A stretch of DNA of 64,000 bases, from assembly GCF_900626075.1 (NCBI RefSeq), contig NZ_UYZY01000001.1:1178001-1242000 (forward strand), read 5' to 3'. Below the pieces are notes generated by a model. The model ran no database searches and was not told the DNA's origin. It saw only the letters and a program-made list of their open reading frames with translations. The position numbers and the translations under genes are program-made. The DNA comes from Clostridium transplantifaecale (lineage in GTDB: Bacteria; Bacillota; Clostridia; Lachnospirales; Lachnospiraceae). Shown here one piece after another: positions 33,206-43,026 of the stretch (positions are counted from its first letter, which is position 1; the number at the start of each line of letters is the position of its first letter).

Positions 33206-34636
33206 ATGAGAACAAGTATTGATGTACGTAATATGTGCGAAGAGCACCAGATTAAGATGATTGATTTCAAGATGATTGACATCAACGGAAGATGGCATCA
33301 CGTAACGATTCCCGTTGCCCGTTTTACCGAGGATACCTTCACCTATGGAATTGGATTTGACGGTTCTAATTACGGCTTTGCTCCTATTGAAAAAAGTGAT
33401 ATGGTATTTATTCCGGATCCGGATACTGCCGCTGTCGATCCTTTCGCTGAAATTCCTACTCTCACCATGAGTGGTGATGTATGTGTCATTGGCAAGGATA
33501 AGAATATTCCTTTTGATCAGTACCCCAAGAATGTATGTAAGAAATCCGTGGAGTATATGAAGGAACAGGGAATAGCCGACGAGATGTTAATTGGCCCGGA
33601 ATTTGAATTCTATCTTTTTGATCATGTAAGCTATCAGGTTACTCCGCAGAAGAGCTCCTATACGGTAGATACAAAACAGGCCGAGTGGAACAGCGGACGC
33701 GATGATATCCCCAACAACGGCTATGAAGTCGGATACAAAGGCGGTTATCACGCAACTGCCCCGCAGGATATCGGTTTTGACATAAGAAATAAGATGTGTC
33801 TGGCGCTGGAGGACTGGGGCGTGAAGGTGAAATACCACCATCACGAAGTCGGCGGCCCCGGCCAGATGGAGATCGAAGTCGAACTTGGCGATCTCGTTAC
33901 TATGGCCGATAACACGATGATTATCAAATATGTGATTCAAAATACAGCGGCAAAAGAAGGAAAGACGGCTACTTTCATGCCGAAACCCATTTATAAAGAA
34001 GCCGGTAACGGCATGCATGTACATATGCTGCTGAAGAAAGACGGCCAGCCCATTTTCTATGATGAAAACGGCTACTCCTGTCTCAGTGAAACTGCCCATT
34101 ATTTTATGGGAGGACTGCTGAAGCATATTGCTTCCCTGTGCGCCTTTACCAACCCATCCACCAACTCCTTTAAGCGTCTGGTTCCCGGATATGAGGCGCC
34201 GGTAACTATTGGATATGCAACCTCCAACCGAAGCGCCGTAATCCGTATCCCGGCTTACGCAAAGTCTCCTGATACAAAACGCTTCGAGATCAGAAACCCG
34301 GATGGCACGGCAAACCCATATTATGCCTATGCCGCCCTTCTGATGGCTGGACTGGATGGAATTAAGAATAAGATTGATCCTCATGAAAATGGCTGGGGAC
34401 CGTATGACTTTAACCTGTATCATCTGACCGAGGAGGAGAAGAAAAAAATCAAAGGACTGCCGAAATCCTTGGGTGAGGCACTGGATGCGCTGGAAACCGA
34501 CCATGAGTACCTGACAGCCGGAGGCGTATTCCCCGAAAGGCTGATTGAGATTTGGCTGGAGCAGAAAAGGAAAGAACTGGCGGAGATGGAGCAGATTCCG
34601 AATCCGGCGGAGTTTAAGATGTATTATGATTTGTAG
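33206..34636 (+). CDS. glnA: Glutamine synthetase
   Basis: A 476-residue type I glutamine synthetase that makes glutamine from glutamate, ammonia and ATP. The N-terminal beta-grasp is followed by FDGSNYGFAPIEKSDM. The catalytic core includes GPEFEFYLFD, the metal site HHEVGGPGQMEIE, GNGMHVHMLL, NPSTNSFKRLVPGYEAP and RIPAYAKSPDTKRFEIRNPD. The length and the NLYHLTEEE segment fit the GSI family. It stands alone between the composite repeat and the capsule locus. It lies downstream of a dyad-marked promoter and has AAAGGAG before the ATG. Confidence 0.95.
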   Translation: MRTSIDVRNMCEEHQIKMIDFKMIDINGRWHHVTIPVARFTEDTFTYGIGFDGSNYGFAPIEKSDMVFIPDPDTAAVDPFAEIPTLTMSGDVCVIGKDKNIPFDQYPKNVCKKSVEYMKEQGIADEMLIGPEFEFYLFDHVSYQVTPQKSSYTVDTKQAEWNSGRDDIPNNGYEVGYKGGYHATAPQDIGFDIRNKMCLALEDWGVKVKYHHHEVGGPGQMEIEVELGDLVTMADNTMIIKYVIQNTAAKEGKTATFMPKPIYKEAGNGMHVHMLLKKDGQPIFYDENGYSCLSETAHYFMGGLLKHIASLCAFTNPSTNSFKRLVPGYEAPVTIGYATSNRSAVIRIPAYAKSPDTKRFEIRNPDGTANPYYAYAALLMAGLDGIKNKIDPHENGWGPYDFNLYHLTEEEKKKIKGLPKSLGEALDALETDHEYLTAGGVFPERLIEIWLEQKRKELAEMEQIPNPAEFKMYYDL

Positions 34637-34689
34637 GATTTGCTGTGAGTGATAATTCTCACAGACTATATAAGGTGTGGAGTAAAACA

Positions 34690-34734
34690 GTCGGTAGCCC
34701 GCAGGAATATAGCGTTCCCCTGTGGGCTGCCGGC
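34690..34734 (+). terminator. Hairpin after glnA
   Basis: GTCGGTAGCCCGCAGG (34690-34705) pairs, with G-U pairs, with CCTGTGGGCTGCCGGC (34719-34734). A T-tract is lacking, so it may act as a weak terminator or an mRNA 3' stabiliser. The rest of 34637-34911 is AT-rich without a gene. Confidence 0.5.
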
Positions 34735-34911
34735 TACAAAGCAGGCTATTATCAAACAGACTAACTTAAGTATACTTCTCTATGCTTTTGTAAATGAATA
34801 CTTTCTAAATTATATATTATTTTTTTCTTTATCTTATGCCCATATCTGGAAGATTCTGATAAACTCATAAGTATTAGTTAACAAAGCAAATGCACCTTTA
34901 TTATCAAAGTC

Positions 34912-36366
34912 TTAATTATTGAGGCATTTACTAATACACTTCCTAATTTCTTCCATTAACACATTTCTTTTAATCAATAAAAATAGCACCATTATAATTA
35001 TAACCAAATATCTTAGTAAGGGATGCTTATATAACAGCAAAAACAATGCACTAACAAACGTAAAAATAGCTGTAATTTTGAAAAGAATAATATTATTGTA
35101 AGGTTGTTTCCCCGCACATTGTTCGCAACAAATTTTACGCATAAAAACGTAGTGAATTACCGCATATACTAAATAACACATTAAAGTTGTATATCCGGCC
35201 GCGTAGTATCCATATTTCCCAATAAAAAAGTAATTTAAAATAATATTTAGAATTGCCCCCATTACTGTTGCTATTGCAATTAACTTTGTCTTTTCATAAT
35301 AAAATTCAAATTTCGCGAATAAATCATAGGCAAACATAAAATAGACACTTAAAGCAATCGGAGGAATCACCCATATTGCATCAAGATATGACTTTGGTGC
35401 AAACATTGCTACCACCTCCGGCGCAAACGCAATTAGAATAAGATTTACAGTGCCAATGAAAATAAGAGCTGGATAAGCAATATTTGAGATATCTTCTATT
35501 TCATTATCTCTGATTTTTCTATATAGCCAAGGACTGATGGTTTGCATTAGTGCTGTATTAAACAGTGTCATTATAAGCGAAATTGAGTAAGCTAGGCTGT
35601 ATATACCTGCGGTTTCAGCATTTACCATGCGTTCTATCATAATTCTATCTGCACTGTTTAGAACTGTCTGTGAGAGATAATGCGGTATCAATGGAATATT
35701 AAAAGCCAATGCATGGCTCCAGTATTTTTTAGAATATAACTTTTTTCTTCTTCGGATTTGCTTTATGAACAAACCAGTATATACAACAATACCAGTTATT
35801 GCCAAACTCATTATTCGAGCAGTCGCTTTGTCCTTTAAAGTCATAACGAGAACGATGCCGGATATCGGCGCAAAAACAGAGGCTATCAGAGTTATCGTTA
35901 CTAATTTCAAATATTTCAATTCGGCACGCTGTTCCGATGCCCAAAATTCAAAACTGGCCGTTGTCCATATAATTACGAGCATAGCAAGCATTTGCTCTGT
36001 ATTCAATGATAACAAAGAATTCCAAAATTCGCGAGTCACCAAGTAGAATACTGTCCATACAGTTATTAATAGCAGTGTGAGTCCATTCATCGATGATGAA
36101 AAAACTTTTCGATCTGCTTCATATTTTACTAATCCTTGATTATAAACTCCCCATGACAGATTCAATGACACAAAAATTGTAATTATTCCCTGCCAAGCTG
36201 TAAAAACATTAAATCTACCATATTCCGCTGCTGACATCAGACGAGTAAAAATCGGTGTCGTTATTATAGAGATAGCTTTTTGCATGAAGGAACAGATTAA
36301 GAACCACATAGATGCTTTCATCGCAAGCGGAAAACATCTGTATTTTTCTATAATTTTTTGTACCAT
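34912..36366 (-). CDS. Polysaccharide repeat-unit flippase (Wzx-like)
   Basis: A 484-residue protein with about 12-14 membrane segments of the MOP/polysaccharide-transport superfamily (MWFLICSFMQKAISIITTPIFTRLMSAAEYG at the N-terminus). The role is to flip lipid-linked repeat units across the membrane. It is the last gene of the capsule operon and very AT-rich, like its neighbours, which is usual for serotype-specific genes. Confidence 0.88.
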   Translation of the reverse strand: MVQKIIEKYRCFPLAMKASMWFLICSFMQKAISIITTPIFTRLMSAAEYGRFNVFTAWQGIITIFVSLNLSWGVYNQGLVKYEADRKVFSSSMNGLTLLLITVWTVFYLVTREFWNSLLSLNTEQMLAMLVIIWTTASFEFWASEQRAELKYLKLVTITLIASVFAPISGIVLVMTLKDKATARIMSLAITGIVVYTGLFIKQIRRRKKLYSKKYWSHALAFNIPLIPHYLSQTVLNSADRIMIERMVNAETAGIYSLAYSISLIMTLFNTALMQTISPWLYRKIRDNEIEDISNIAYPALIFIGTVNLILIAFAPEVVAMFAPKSYLDAIWVIPPIALSVYFMFAYDLFAKFEFYYEKTKLIAIATVMGAILNIILNYFFIGKYGYYAAGYTTLMCYLVYAVIHYVFMRKICCEQCAGKQPYNNIILFKITAIFTFVSALFLLLYKHPLLRYLVIIIMVLFLLIKRNVLMEEIRKCISKCLNN

Positions 36367-36391
36367 AAATTGATATCCTTTTCAAAAACAA

Positions 36392-37438
36392 TCACTTTGC
36401 TGTGTCATAAATGTTTAAGAATTGTTCCAAACAATAAAGCTGCCATTTTTGATTTCCACTTAATCTGTCCATTTCAATGTCATCTCTAAATTCAATCCTT
36501 GACGGCCCTTTCCAAGTTTTGAAATATTCATCAACAGGTCGAGGCATTGGCACTTTATTAGGAACTGGAATCTCGGGATATTTTTTCGCCATCAATTCTC
36601 GAATTAGATACTTAGGTTCTCCGTTGCGCACACGGTTGAGGTCTAACTCATCAGCCATCTTAAGCCTAGCATATGGATCATAATAAGGCATTTTGGCAAC
36701 TCCAAACGCATTTAAATAAGAGCTGGACGATTCAATTGAAAAAACCTCATCCATAAATTTCAAAAAATCTATCTTATCTCCGTACACTCGGTATCGCTCA
36801 AACAAGTATTGCATGCTTATCGGTTCAATAAGAGCATCTTCGGGTTTCATAAATATATAGCGCTCCATAAATTCATTAAAAGTCCAATCTTTGGCTAAAA
36901 GGCCATCCATACCACCAAAAATCAAATCGCTACTCTCTCCCACAAACATCATCTCAATACCGTCGGCCTTAGCCTGTAACGCGGCCTGTAATATCTGAGG
37001 TTCAATTGAATGTACAGGAGCACACTTTGCCTTCATTACAGGTCCAAGATAAGCAACAACTGTATCCCAAGATATATCAACATAATGAAGTTTCAACCCA
37101 TAATATTTTGCATAATACTCAGCCCTACTGAGTTCTTCTCTCTGAAACTCTCCATCAAGAAAACGAAATGTATAGGCATCCGAACCGGTAAGATAAGACG
37201 CAACAATTGCAGAATCCATTCCTCCCGAAAGAAGAATGCCTTTTTTCTTATCCTTAAATTGTATAATTTGCTTTTCAATCTCATTCCCAATATCATCAGC
37301 TGTTTTTACAATAATCCTTTCTTCTTTTGGAAAAGGGATAATATTCTTGTGATGCCCTCCTTCATAAAACTCCTTATCATTATCCACAATATAACGAAAA
37401 GCTAGATACGAACTCATGCAATACTTCTTATCAACCAT
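36392..37438 (-). CDS. Asparagine-synthase-like protein lacking the glutaminase domain
   Basis: A 348-residue protein matching only the C-terminal ATP-pyrophosphatase half of AsnB. The PP-loop is GILLSGGMDSAIVASYL near residue 65, and a typical linker segment YLAFRYIVDNDKEFYEGGHH lies upstream. The N-terminal Cys glutaminase domain is absent, so the nitrogen donor must be ammonia or a partner protein. In a capsule cluster such proteins usually amidate a sugar acid or a substituent. The start overlaps the nucleotidyltransferase gene end by 8 bases. Confidence 0.83.
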   Translation of the reverse strand: MVDKKYCMSSYLAFRYIVDNDKEFYEGGHHKNIIPFPKEERIIVKTADDIGNEIEKQIIQFKDKKKGILLSGGMDSAIVASYLTGSDAYTFRFLDGEFQREELSRAEYYAKYYGLKLHYVDISWDTVVAYLGPVMKAKCAPVHSIEPQILQAALQAKADGIEMMFVGESSDLIFGGMDGLLAKDWTFNEFMERYIFMKPEDALIEPISMQYLFERYRVYGDKIDFLKFMDEVFSIESSSSYLNAFGVAKMPYYDPYARLKMADELDLNRVRNGEPKYLIRELMAKKYPEIPVPNKVPMPRPVDEYFKTWKGPSRIEFRDDIEMDRLSGNQKWQLYCLEQFLNIYDTAK

Positions 37439-37934
37439 TATTATCTCCTAATTTACTATTATCTGTTTCTATATTTTTATTACTTTCTTCATTTATCAGG
37501 TTCTTAGAAAAATCGCTAGTCCATCCCCGAATCCCATTAAGTGTCTGTGTTATTTTTGTAGATGAAATCCCTTTGGTATATGGAAAATATATTATTTTAA
37601 TGCCTTCTTCTCTAAATTCCTTCTCATATTCCTTCCATTTTTCTGTGCCATACCAGTCATCACCTACAAATAATACAGTAGCACCCAATTTTTTACACAT
37701 TGTTATTTTATCCATATTATCTTGTGGGACAACTGCATCTACATACTTTATACTCCTCACAATTTCCAGTCTGTCTTCAAAAGGAATAAGTGCATGTTTT
37801 CCCTTATATGTAACCAAATCATCTGTTGTAATGCCTACAATAAGCTTATCACACATTCCCTTTGCGTTTTTTAACAAATTTAAATGACCAATATGGAATA
37901 AATCATAAACGCCAGCCGTATATCCAATAATCAT
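37431..37934 (-). CDS. Cytidylyltransferase, TagD/glycerol-3-phosphate type
   Basis: A 167-residue nucleotidyltransferase. It has GYTAGVYDLFHIGHLNLLKNAK (the HxGH motif) at the N-terminus and TKGISSTKI (the RTxGISST-like motif) near the C-terminal part. TagD makes CDP-glycerol; related enzymes make CDP-ribitol, CDP-choline or CDP-ethanolamine. Next to a LicD gene it probably supplies an activated polyol or amino-alcohol phosphate for capsule decoration. Start 37934 is chosen because AAAGGAG lies 7 bases upstream. Confidence 0.88.
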   Translation of the reverse strand: MIIGYTAGVYDLFHIGHLNLLKNAKGMCDKLIVGITTDDLVTYKGKHALIPFEDRLEIVRSIKYVDAVVPQDNMDKITMCKKLGATVLFVGDDWYGTEKWKEYEKEFREEGIKIIYFPYTKGISSTKITQTLNGIRGWTSDFSKNLINEESNKNIETDNSKLGDNNG

Positions 37935-37935
37935 A

Positions 37936-38772
37936 TTAAGTCTCCTTTTCATAATATTGTTTATAGGAGTTTTCTAAATTCACCAATCCTTCGTGACCTC
38001 CATATCGTTCATTCTCATTTGGAAGTCTCATATAGTCTCCAAACATTTTTTCCAAAAATTTTTCTGGCTGTTTAGGACATTGCATTAAGAATCCCTCAAA
38101 GTCTCTATAACATCCCTCAGCAAAATAGTAGGTTGGAAAAGTTAGCCTATAAACACCTTCTGACCAAACATACCCCACATAGTTTGACTGGTTCATAGGT
38201 TTCTCTTTTAATAGGCTTAGCCATTTATCTGAATAATAATAATAAGGATGTACACGAATAAAAGGGTATAATAAAATCCACATAAATTTACTAATAAAGC
38301 TCCGCTTATCTCTCATCCTGTATGGAAAACGTCTCTTATCATTCACAAATCGATACCATTGAATTTTAAAACAGTATATTCTTTTGCTAATTTTCATTTC
38401 AGGTACACCTGCAAGTGGCATAACATCTATAAATACACCATGAAATGAATCCATAAAATCTCGTCCCCAATCTTCAATGTGGGCAGTTCTCTCATCTGAT
38501 ATTTTTATAAAGATATTTCCGTAATGCTGCCTTTCACGGGCAGTATAGACCTTATAGTATTCTGGTAATTCTTTATTCATAATAGAAACAAACTCTTCAA
38601 ACCATTCTACTGGTACTGCAATATCTAAATCATCATCCCATGGTATGAACCCGTGATGCCGGATTGCTCCAAGGCATGTCCCACCAATAGAATAGTAAGG
38701 AATATCATGTTTCTTACATATAATAGCAACTTCTTTATAAATTTCAAAAATACGTTTTTGTAAATCAGTCAT
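37936..38772 (-). CDS. LicD-family phosphotransferase
   Basis: A 278-residue LicD-family enzyme. The nucleotidyltransferase-like active site is GGTCLGAIRHHGFIPWDDDLDIAV near residue 30, with the paired Asp metal ligands. LicD proteins move phosphocholine or other phospho-groups from CDP carriers onto glycans. It lies 1 base upstream of the cytidylyltransferase gene, suggesting the two work in sequence. AGGAG precedes the ATG. Confidence 0.9.
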   Translation of the reverse strand: MTDLQKRIFEIYKEVAIICKKHDIPYYSIGGTCLGAIRHHGFIPWDDDLDIAVPVEWFEEFVSIMNKELPEYYKVYTARERQHYGNIFIKISDERTAHIEDWGRDFMDSFHGVFIDVMPLAGVPEMKISKRIYCFKIQWYRFVNDKRRFPYRMRDKRSFISKFMWILLYPFIRVHPYYYYSDKWLSLLKEKPMNQSNYVGYVWSEGVYRLTFPTYYFAEGCYRDFEGFLMQCPKQPEKFLEKMFGDYMRLPNENERYGGHEGLVNLENSYKQYYEKET

Positions 38773-38779
38773 TGTTCTC

Positions 38780-39832
38780 CTAATTTCTTTCTATAAATTG
38801 ATAAAATTTCGACAGATAAACAAGACAATAATATTTTTCTTTTTTATATAGATAAAAGAAAATCTGGCAGGCAAGTGGAATTCCTCTATAAGTTCCTTTT
38901 TCAAATGTTTCCGAGACCGATTTAAAATGACGAAAAATTTTTATATTAGAAATAATCTGCCTTGTTCTCTCTCTCGAGTTTAATTCGTTTCCAATACACC
39001 ACTTAATTAGCATAAAATAATAGAACTGCTTTTGTTTAAGAAATGACTTATCCTCATTTTCAAATATTTGATCAAAATATGTCATTAATTCCATTACATT
39101 TTTTGATAGTTTCCTATTAAACTTGTGCACCATAGAATCCGGCGTTTGCCGATAATGATATCCGTGATTTTCATTAATGATGTACACCTTCTGACATTCT
39201 TTCAACATTAATGGATAAAAAACTGCAGCATCTTCTCCTAATGTGATATTCTGTGGTACCATCATCTGCCATTTTACCAAATACTCTCTCTTTATTATTT
39301 TACTCCATAGACTTGGATAAATTCCAAAAGAATAGAATGGACTCATGTACATCATATTTTGTTTTAACTTATCCAATTTTTTTCCAGAATAATATCCGCT
39401 TGCGTGTTGATCCGGAACTTCCAACTCATTTTTCTCATTGCTTTCGAGATACTTGCTGCAAACAACATCTAAAGAGTACTCTTGAGCAACTTTGAGCATT
39501 CTCTGAAAATATTTCTTATCTATCCAATCATCAGCATCAACAAAACCTATGTACTGTCCTTTAGCAGCTTTAATTCCAGCTATCCTTGCATTAACTACTC
39601 CGGCATTCTCCTGGCAAATATATATGATATTGCTATATTGCTTCCTATATTTCTCACAAATGTCGCCCGAATTATCACTTGATCCGTCATTAACTAATAT
39701 TAACTCATAATCAGTAAGCTCTTGCGACAAGATACTTTCTATACATTGGCTAAGAAATTGTGAGGCATTATATATTGGAACAATAATGCTCAGGCAGTTT
39801 GTATAATTAGGTAAATAAACGCTCCCACACAT
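38780..39832 (-). CDS. Glycosyltransferase family 2
   Basis: A 350-residue GT-A fold transferase. It has LSIIVPIYNASQFLSQCIESIL with the nucleotide-binding and DxD features (NDGSSDNSGDICE, FVDADDWID). The C-terminal ~130 residues are helical and unassigned. It adds one sugar to the lipid-linked repeat unit at the membrane. Start 39832 is taken because GGAGG overlaps the more upstream ATG at 39847; the spacing is short, so the start is uncertain. Confidence 0.88.
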   Translation of the reverse strand: MCGSVYLPNYTNCLSIIVPIYNASQFLSQCIESILSQELTDYELILVNDGSSDNSGDICEKYRKQYSNIIYICQENAGVVNARIAGIKAAKGQYIGFVDADDWIDKKYFQRMLKVAQEYSLDVVCSKYLESNEKNELEVPDQHASGYYSGKKLDKLKQNMMYMSPFYSFGIYPSLWSKIIKREYLVKWQMMVPQNITLGEDAAVFYPLMLKECQKVYIINENHGYHYRQTPDSMVHKFNRKLSKNVMELMTYFDQIFENEDKSFLKQKQFYYFMLIKWCIGNELNSRERTRQIISNIKIFRHFKSVSETFEKGTYRGIPLACQIFFYLYKKEKYYCLVYLSKFYQFIERN

Positions 39833-39858
39833 AAATCCTCCATACACATAATTACAAT

Positions 39859-41031
39859 TTATTTGTAATTTTTTTTGTTATAGCTCATACTCGAACAAAG
39901 AGCTAAATTAAACCAGTAGTATTGTGCATTTTGTGCCGATATAATTAAAGTAGCAAAAAGCATTCCCACCATAATCGACTTTATAAAAGATTGTTTGTTT
40001 TTTACAGCCTTGATTAAAATTTTATATGCTGGATAACAAAATAATAAAAAACCGACACAACCGAATTCAACTAAAATTTCTATAAAAGTATTATGTGCCA
40101 TCATTGGTAAAGGAGCCCCATAATCTAATGAATAAGTAATCATGGCATTTTGTCCCGCACCGAACCAGACATGATCCAAAAATATTTCCAAACCTGCTTT
40201 CCATAAGCGAAGCCTAAGATGATTACTATCATCTTTCAAGGAGTTAACCATGTTAAATCTTGAAGCCATATCATTTGGTAGTAAAATAAAAATCACTATA
40301 GATGCAGCGACCATAACAGCTATTGCTTTTTTTAAAATGTCAATTCTGCCAATTTTACACAAAAACAAAGTTGATATAGATATTACTACTCCTAAAAATG
40401 CCGCCCTTGAACCAGTCAAGAGAATTCCCAAACAAACTACCAAAAATTCTAAAGCACCTTTTCTAGACTTATGAACAAGATAATTATAAAAAGAATAAAT
40501 TGCGGGGAATAAAAGATACGCTGCCATAAAATTTGGATCTTTATTATGTCCTAGCACATTCAGGGTAAATCTATTTGTATACGTTACGACATTTACTCTT
40601 TCTATCAAAATTAAAAATGTTGTTGCCATTCCCATATATGTATACATCTTGATGATAAATGCAATCTCCTTTTCATTCATTCTTGCATCTACAAGGACAA
40701 TAAAAAAGATTGTTGCAATCATATAGCATAACATTAAAAGTAAAACACGAGACCTTTGAATATATATAATACCCTCAAAAATATTTAATGCCATCCATAA
40801 CAATAATGGCCAAAATTCACTAATGATTTTTGACTTTATACTAAGTCCTCTTACTCCTCCTTTTTCAGAGAAACGCAATAAAACATAAATGATCCAGAAC
40901 GGAATCGCAAAAGTAACAGAATCCCAACCTGTAAAATTGATAAAAAATGTAAATAATTGAATTCCCAAAAAACGAGTTGAAAAGCGAATTTTTCTATCAT
41001 CAATATTCATCTCAACACTTTTTTGTCTCAT
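39859..41031 (-). CDS. O-antigen polymerase/ligase-like membrane protein (Wzy)
   Basis: A 390-residue protein with 10 or so membrane segments and a larger extracytoplasmic loop. The segment GRIDILKK... and the late motif FGAGQNAMITYSLDYGAPLPMMAHNTFIEILVEFG (with MAHNTFIEIL) are typical of the Wzy_C/ligase superfamily. It probably polymerises capsule repeat units outside the membrane. Its N-terminus overlaps the end of the GT4 gene by 20 bases. Confidence 0.85.
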   Translation of the reverse strand: MRQKSVEMNIDDRKIRFSTRFLGIQLFTFFINFTGWDSVTFAIPFWIIYVLLRFSEKGGVRGLSIKSKIISEFWPLLLWMALNIFEGIIYIQRSRVLLLMLCYMIATIFFIVLVDARMNEKEIAFIIKMYTYMGMATTFLILIERVNVVTYTNRFTLNVLGHNKDPNFMAAYLLFPAIYSFYNYLVHKSRKGALEFLVVCLGILLTGSRAAFLGVVISISTLFLCKIGRIDILKKAIAVMVAASIVIFILLPNDMASRFNMVNSLKDDSNHLRLRLWKAGLEIFLDHVWFGAGQNAMITYSLDYGAPLPMMAHNTFIEILVEFGCVGFLLFCYPAYKILIKAVKNKQSFIKSIMVGMLFATLIISAQNAQYYWFNLALCSSMSYNKKNYK

Positions 41032-42133
41032 GATTGTCCCCTATTTTCAAAAAAATATATTTGTTCTCCAACAGTTTGGTTGCATATTCTATATTATACA
41101 TATCAGGAATCTGAGCACTCCAATATTTTTGTTTAGATAATTCTAAATTTATCTTATATGCCCACTTTTTTTCTTCTCCTTTAACTATGGAAATAAAAGT
41201 AGATAATTTTGACACATCAATCTCAGAAGAAATTCTATCAGAAAAAAAACATGGCAATCCAGAAGCTTGTGCTTCCAGCCCAACCATTGGAAATCCTTCA
41301 AAAAAACTTGGTAATAGAAAGGCATCCATAGCCTGATACCAAATACTTGCATTACTTTGTGTCCCTGCAAAATAGACATTTTTCTCTAATTTTCTCCTAT
41401 ATACTTCTTTTTGAAACTCACTATAAACTTCACCGGCGCCTACAGTAAGTAATTTATAGTTATCTGAGAAACCTAGTAATTCTACAAGTACTTTAATTAG
41501 AAACAATGTATTTTTTTCATCTCCGAATCTTCCCACAAATCCTATTACTCGGTCGTCCGGCTTGAAGCCACATCTTTCTCGAATTTTTTTTCTAATACAT
41601 TTATTCGGCATAAATGATTCCGTCTTAATTGCGTTAGCAATTACATTTTTATTCTCAAAGGCGTCCGACCACATCCATTTACCGGCCCGTTCCCCACACG
41701 CCCACTTTTCTACATTCATTCTTCTTAAGATCGTAACATTTATACAATGTAATATCTTTCTTACCACGCCTCTGGGAGTTGAACTGGAGTGGCAATGTGC
41801 AATTACCTTCTCTTTTTTGTGGTACAATGCAACTAAAATAGGCATTAAATTAGCCGCCGACTGCATATGTATATGAACTATGTCATAATCATTGTCATCT
41901 AATATGCAACACATTTTTTTTGCTGCTTTCATTGGATGCCTTTTATAATTAGGTAATCTGTATATTTTTCCTCCCAGTGCACTTATTTCATCCTCAAAGG
42001 CTATACCTGCACCATAGATATCCAGAAAATCAAACTGAAATTTACTTTTATCGATATGGCGGTAATAATTCATAACTAAACTTTCGACACCACCAAAATT
42101 TATACTAAAACCAACATGTAATATTTTAATCAT
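41012..42133 (-). CDS. Glycosyltransferase family 4
   Basis: A 373-residue GT-B fold transferase (GT4). The N-terminal half begins MIKILHVGFSINFGGVESLVMNYYR. The donor-binding half contains VIGFVGRFGDEKNTLFLI and LLPSFFEGFPMVGLEAQASGLPC with the E(x7)E pair. Retaining sugar transfer on the cytosolic face is expected. The reading can be extended to a TTG at 42196 overlapping the preceding stop, but the family N-terminus starts at ATG 42133; its ribosome binding site is poor. Confidence 0.88.
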   Translation of the reverse strand: MIKILHVGFSINFGGVESLVMNYYRHIDKSKFQFDFLDIYGAGIAFEDEISALGGKIYRLPNYKRHPMKAAKKMCCILDDNDYDIVHIHMQSAANLMPILVALYHKKEKVIAHCHSSSTPRGVVRKILHCINVTILRRMNVEKWACGERAGKWMWSDAFENKNVIANAIKTESFMPNKCIRKKIRERCGFKPDDRVIGFVGRFGDEKNTLFLIKVLVELLGFSDNYKLLTVGAGEVYSEFQKEVYRRKLEKNVYFAGTQSNASIWYQAMDAFLLPSFFEGFPMVGLEAQASGLPCFFSDRISSEIDVSKLSTFISIVKGEEKKWAYKINLELSKQKYWSAQIPDMYNIEYATKLLENKYIFLKIGDNHETKKC

Positions 42134-42192
42134 ATATTTTCTCGTACGATTCTTTTTTTGCATTTCTTTCATCCATTTTTTAGTCACCCAGT

Positions 42193-43014
42193 TCAATCTC
42201 TCAATATTTTAGTATATATAATTTTACGTAGGCCATTTGGTACAATTGCAACTAAAAATTGAACTGCCAATGTATAAATATAATCAACTTTAGAAATATA
42301 TCCAGTTTGATAAATTGCTCTCCTCCCCGAATAGTACTTTCTAAAGTAATCCCATCCCCCTCTACGTTCAAACATATCCTCTCCCGTTCTCACATAGACA
42401 AGATAATCATCAACATTAGCACAGACTGCATCGTTCTTCATCATATTTACCCAGAGCAGACTATCTTCCATGAGTAAAGCATGTCGATAGTTACCCGCTT
42501 TTAACACTGCTACTTTTTTAAACATAACCGTCATGTGATTAAAGCTATCTCGACGTTTCTGATATTGTTTAATAGCTCTGTCATCAAGAGGGACCCGTCT
42601 TAATGACAGCACATTATCTGGTGTTGAATCAAATTCTTTTATATGACTTCCACAGATATCTAAATCAGGGTTATTTCTGAACATATTTATTTGTTTTTCA
42701 AACCGCTCCGGCACACAGATATCATCTGTGTCCATTCTTGCTATCAACTCATATTTGCATGCAATTACACCATGTGATAATGCTAACCCCAAACCAAGAT
42801 TTTTTTTCAGGAGAACTATTTTTATTAATGAAGGAAATTTAGCCACATAATCATTAATTGCTTTTTGCAGTTCCTCAGTAATAGGACCATCTTCAACAAT
42901 TACTATTTCATTAGGCATTAATGTTTGATTTAAAACACTTTCCATACATTGTCTAAAATATTCTTCCTTTTCTTTTATGTAAACAGACATTAAAACGCTA
43001 AACTCGTAATTCAT
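42193..43014 (-). CDS. Glycosyltransferase family 2
   Basis: A 273-residue GT2 enzyme: FSVLMSVYIKEKEEYFRQCMESVL, IVEDGP, and MDTDDICVPERFEKQI (metal-binding DTDD). Close in layout to capsular galactosyl- or rhamnosyl-transferases. Acceptor and donor are not readable. GGGGG-AAATAT precedes the ATG at 43014. Confidence 0.9.
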   Translation of the reverse strand: MNYEFSVLMSVYIKEKEEYFRQCMESVLNQTLMPNEIVIVEDGPITEELQKAINDYVAKFPSLIKIVLLKKNLGLGLALSHGVIACKYELIARMDTDDICVPERFEKQINMFRNNPDLDICGSHIKEFDSTPDNVLSLRRVPLDDRAIKQYQKRRDSFNHMTVMFKKVAVLKAGNYRHALLMEDSLLWVNMMKNDAVCANVDDYLVYVRTGEDMFERRGGWDYFRKYYSGRRAIYQTGYISKVDYIYTLAVQFLVAIVPNGLRKIIYTKILRD

Positions 43015-43026
43015 ATTTCCCCCATA

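Noticed and set aside
33587..34504. Long open frame of 305 codons antisense to glutamine synthetase
   Set aside because: It is a mirror of the well-conserved glnA coding sequence, with no ribosome binding site and no family resemblance.
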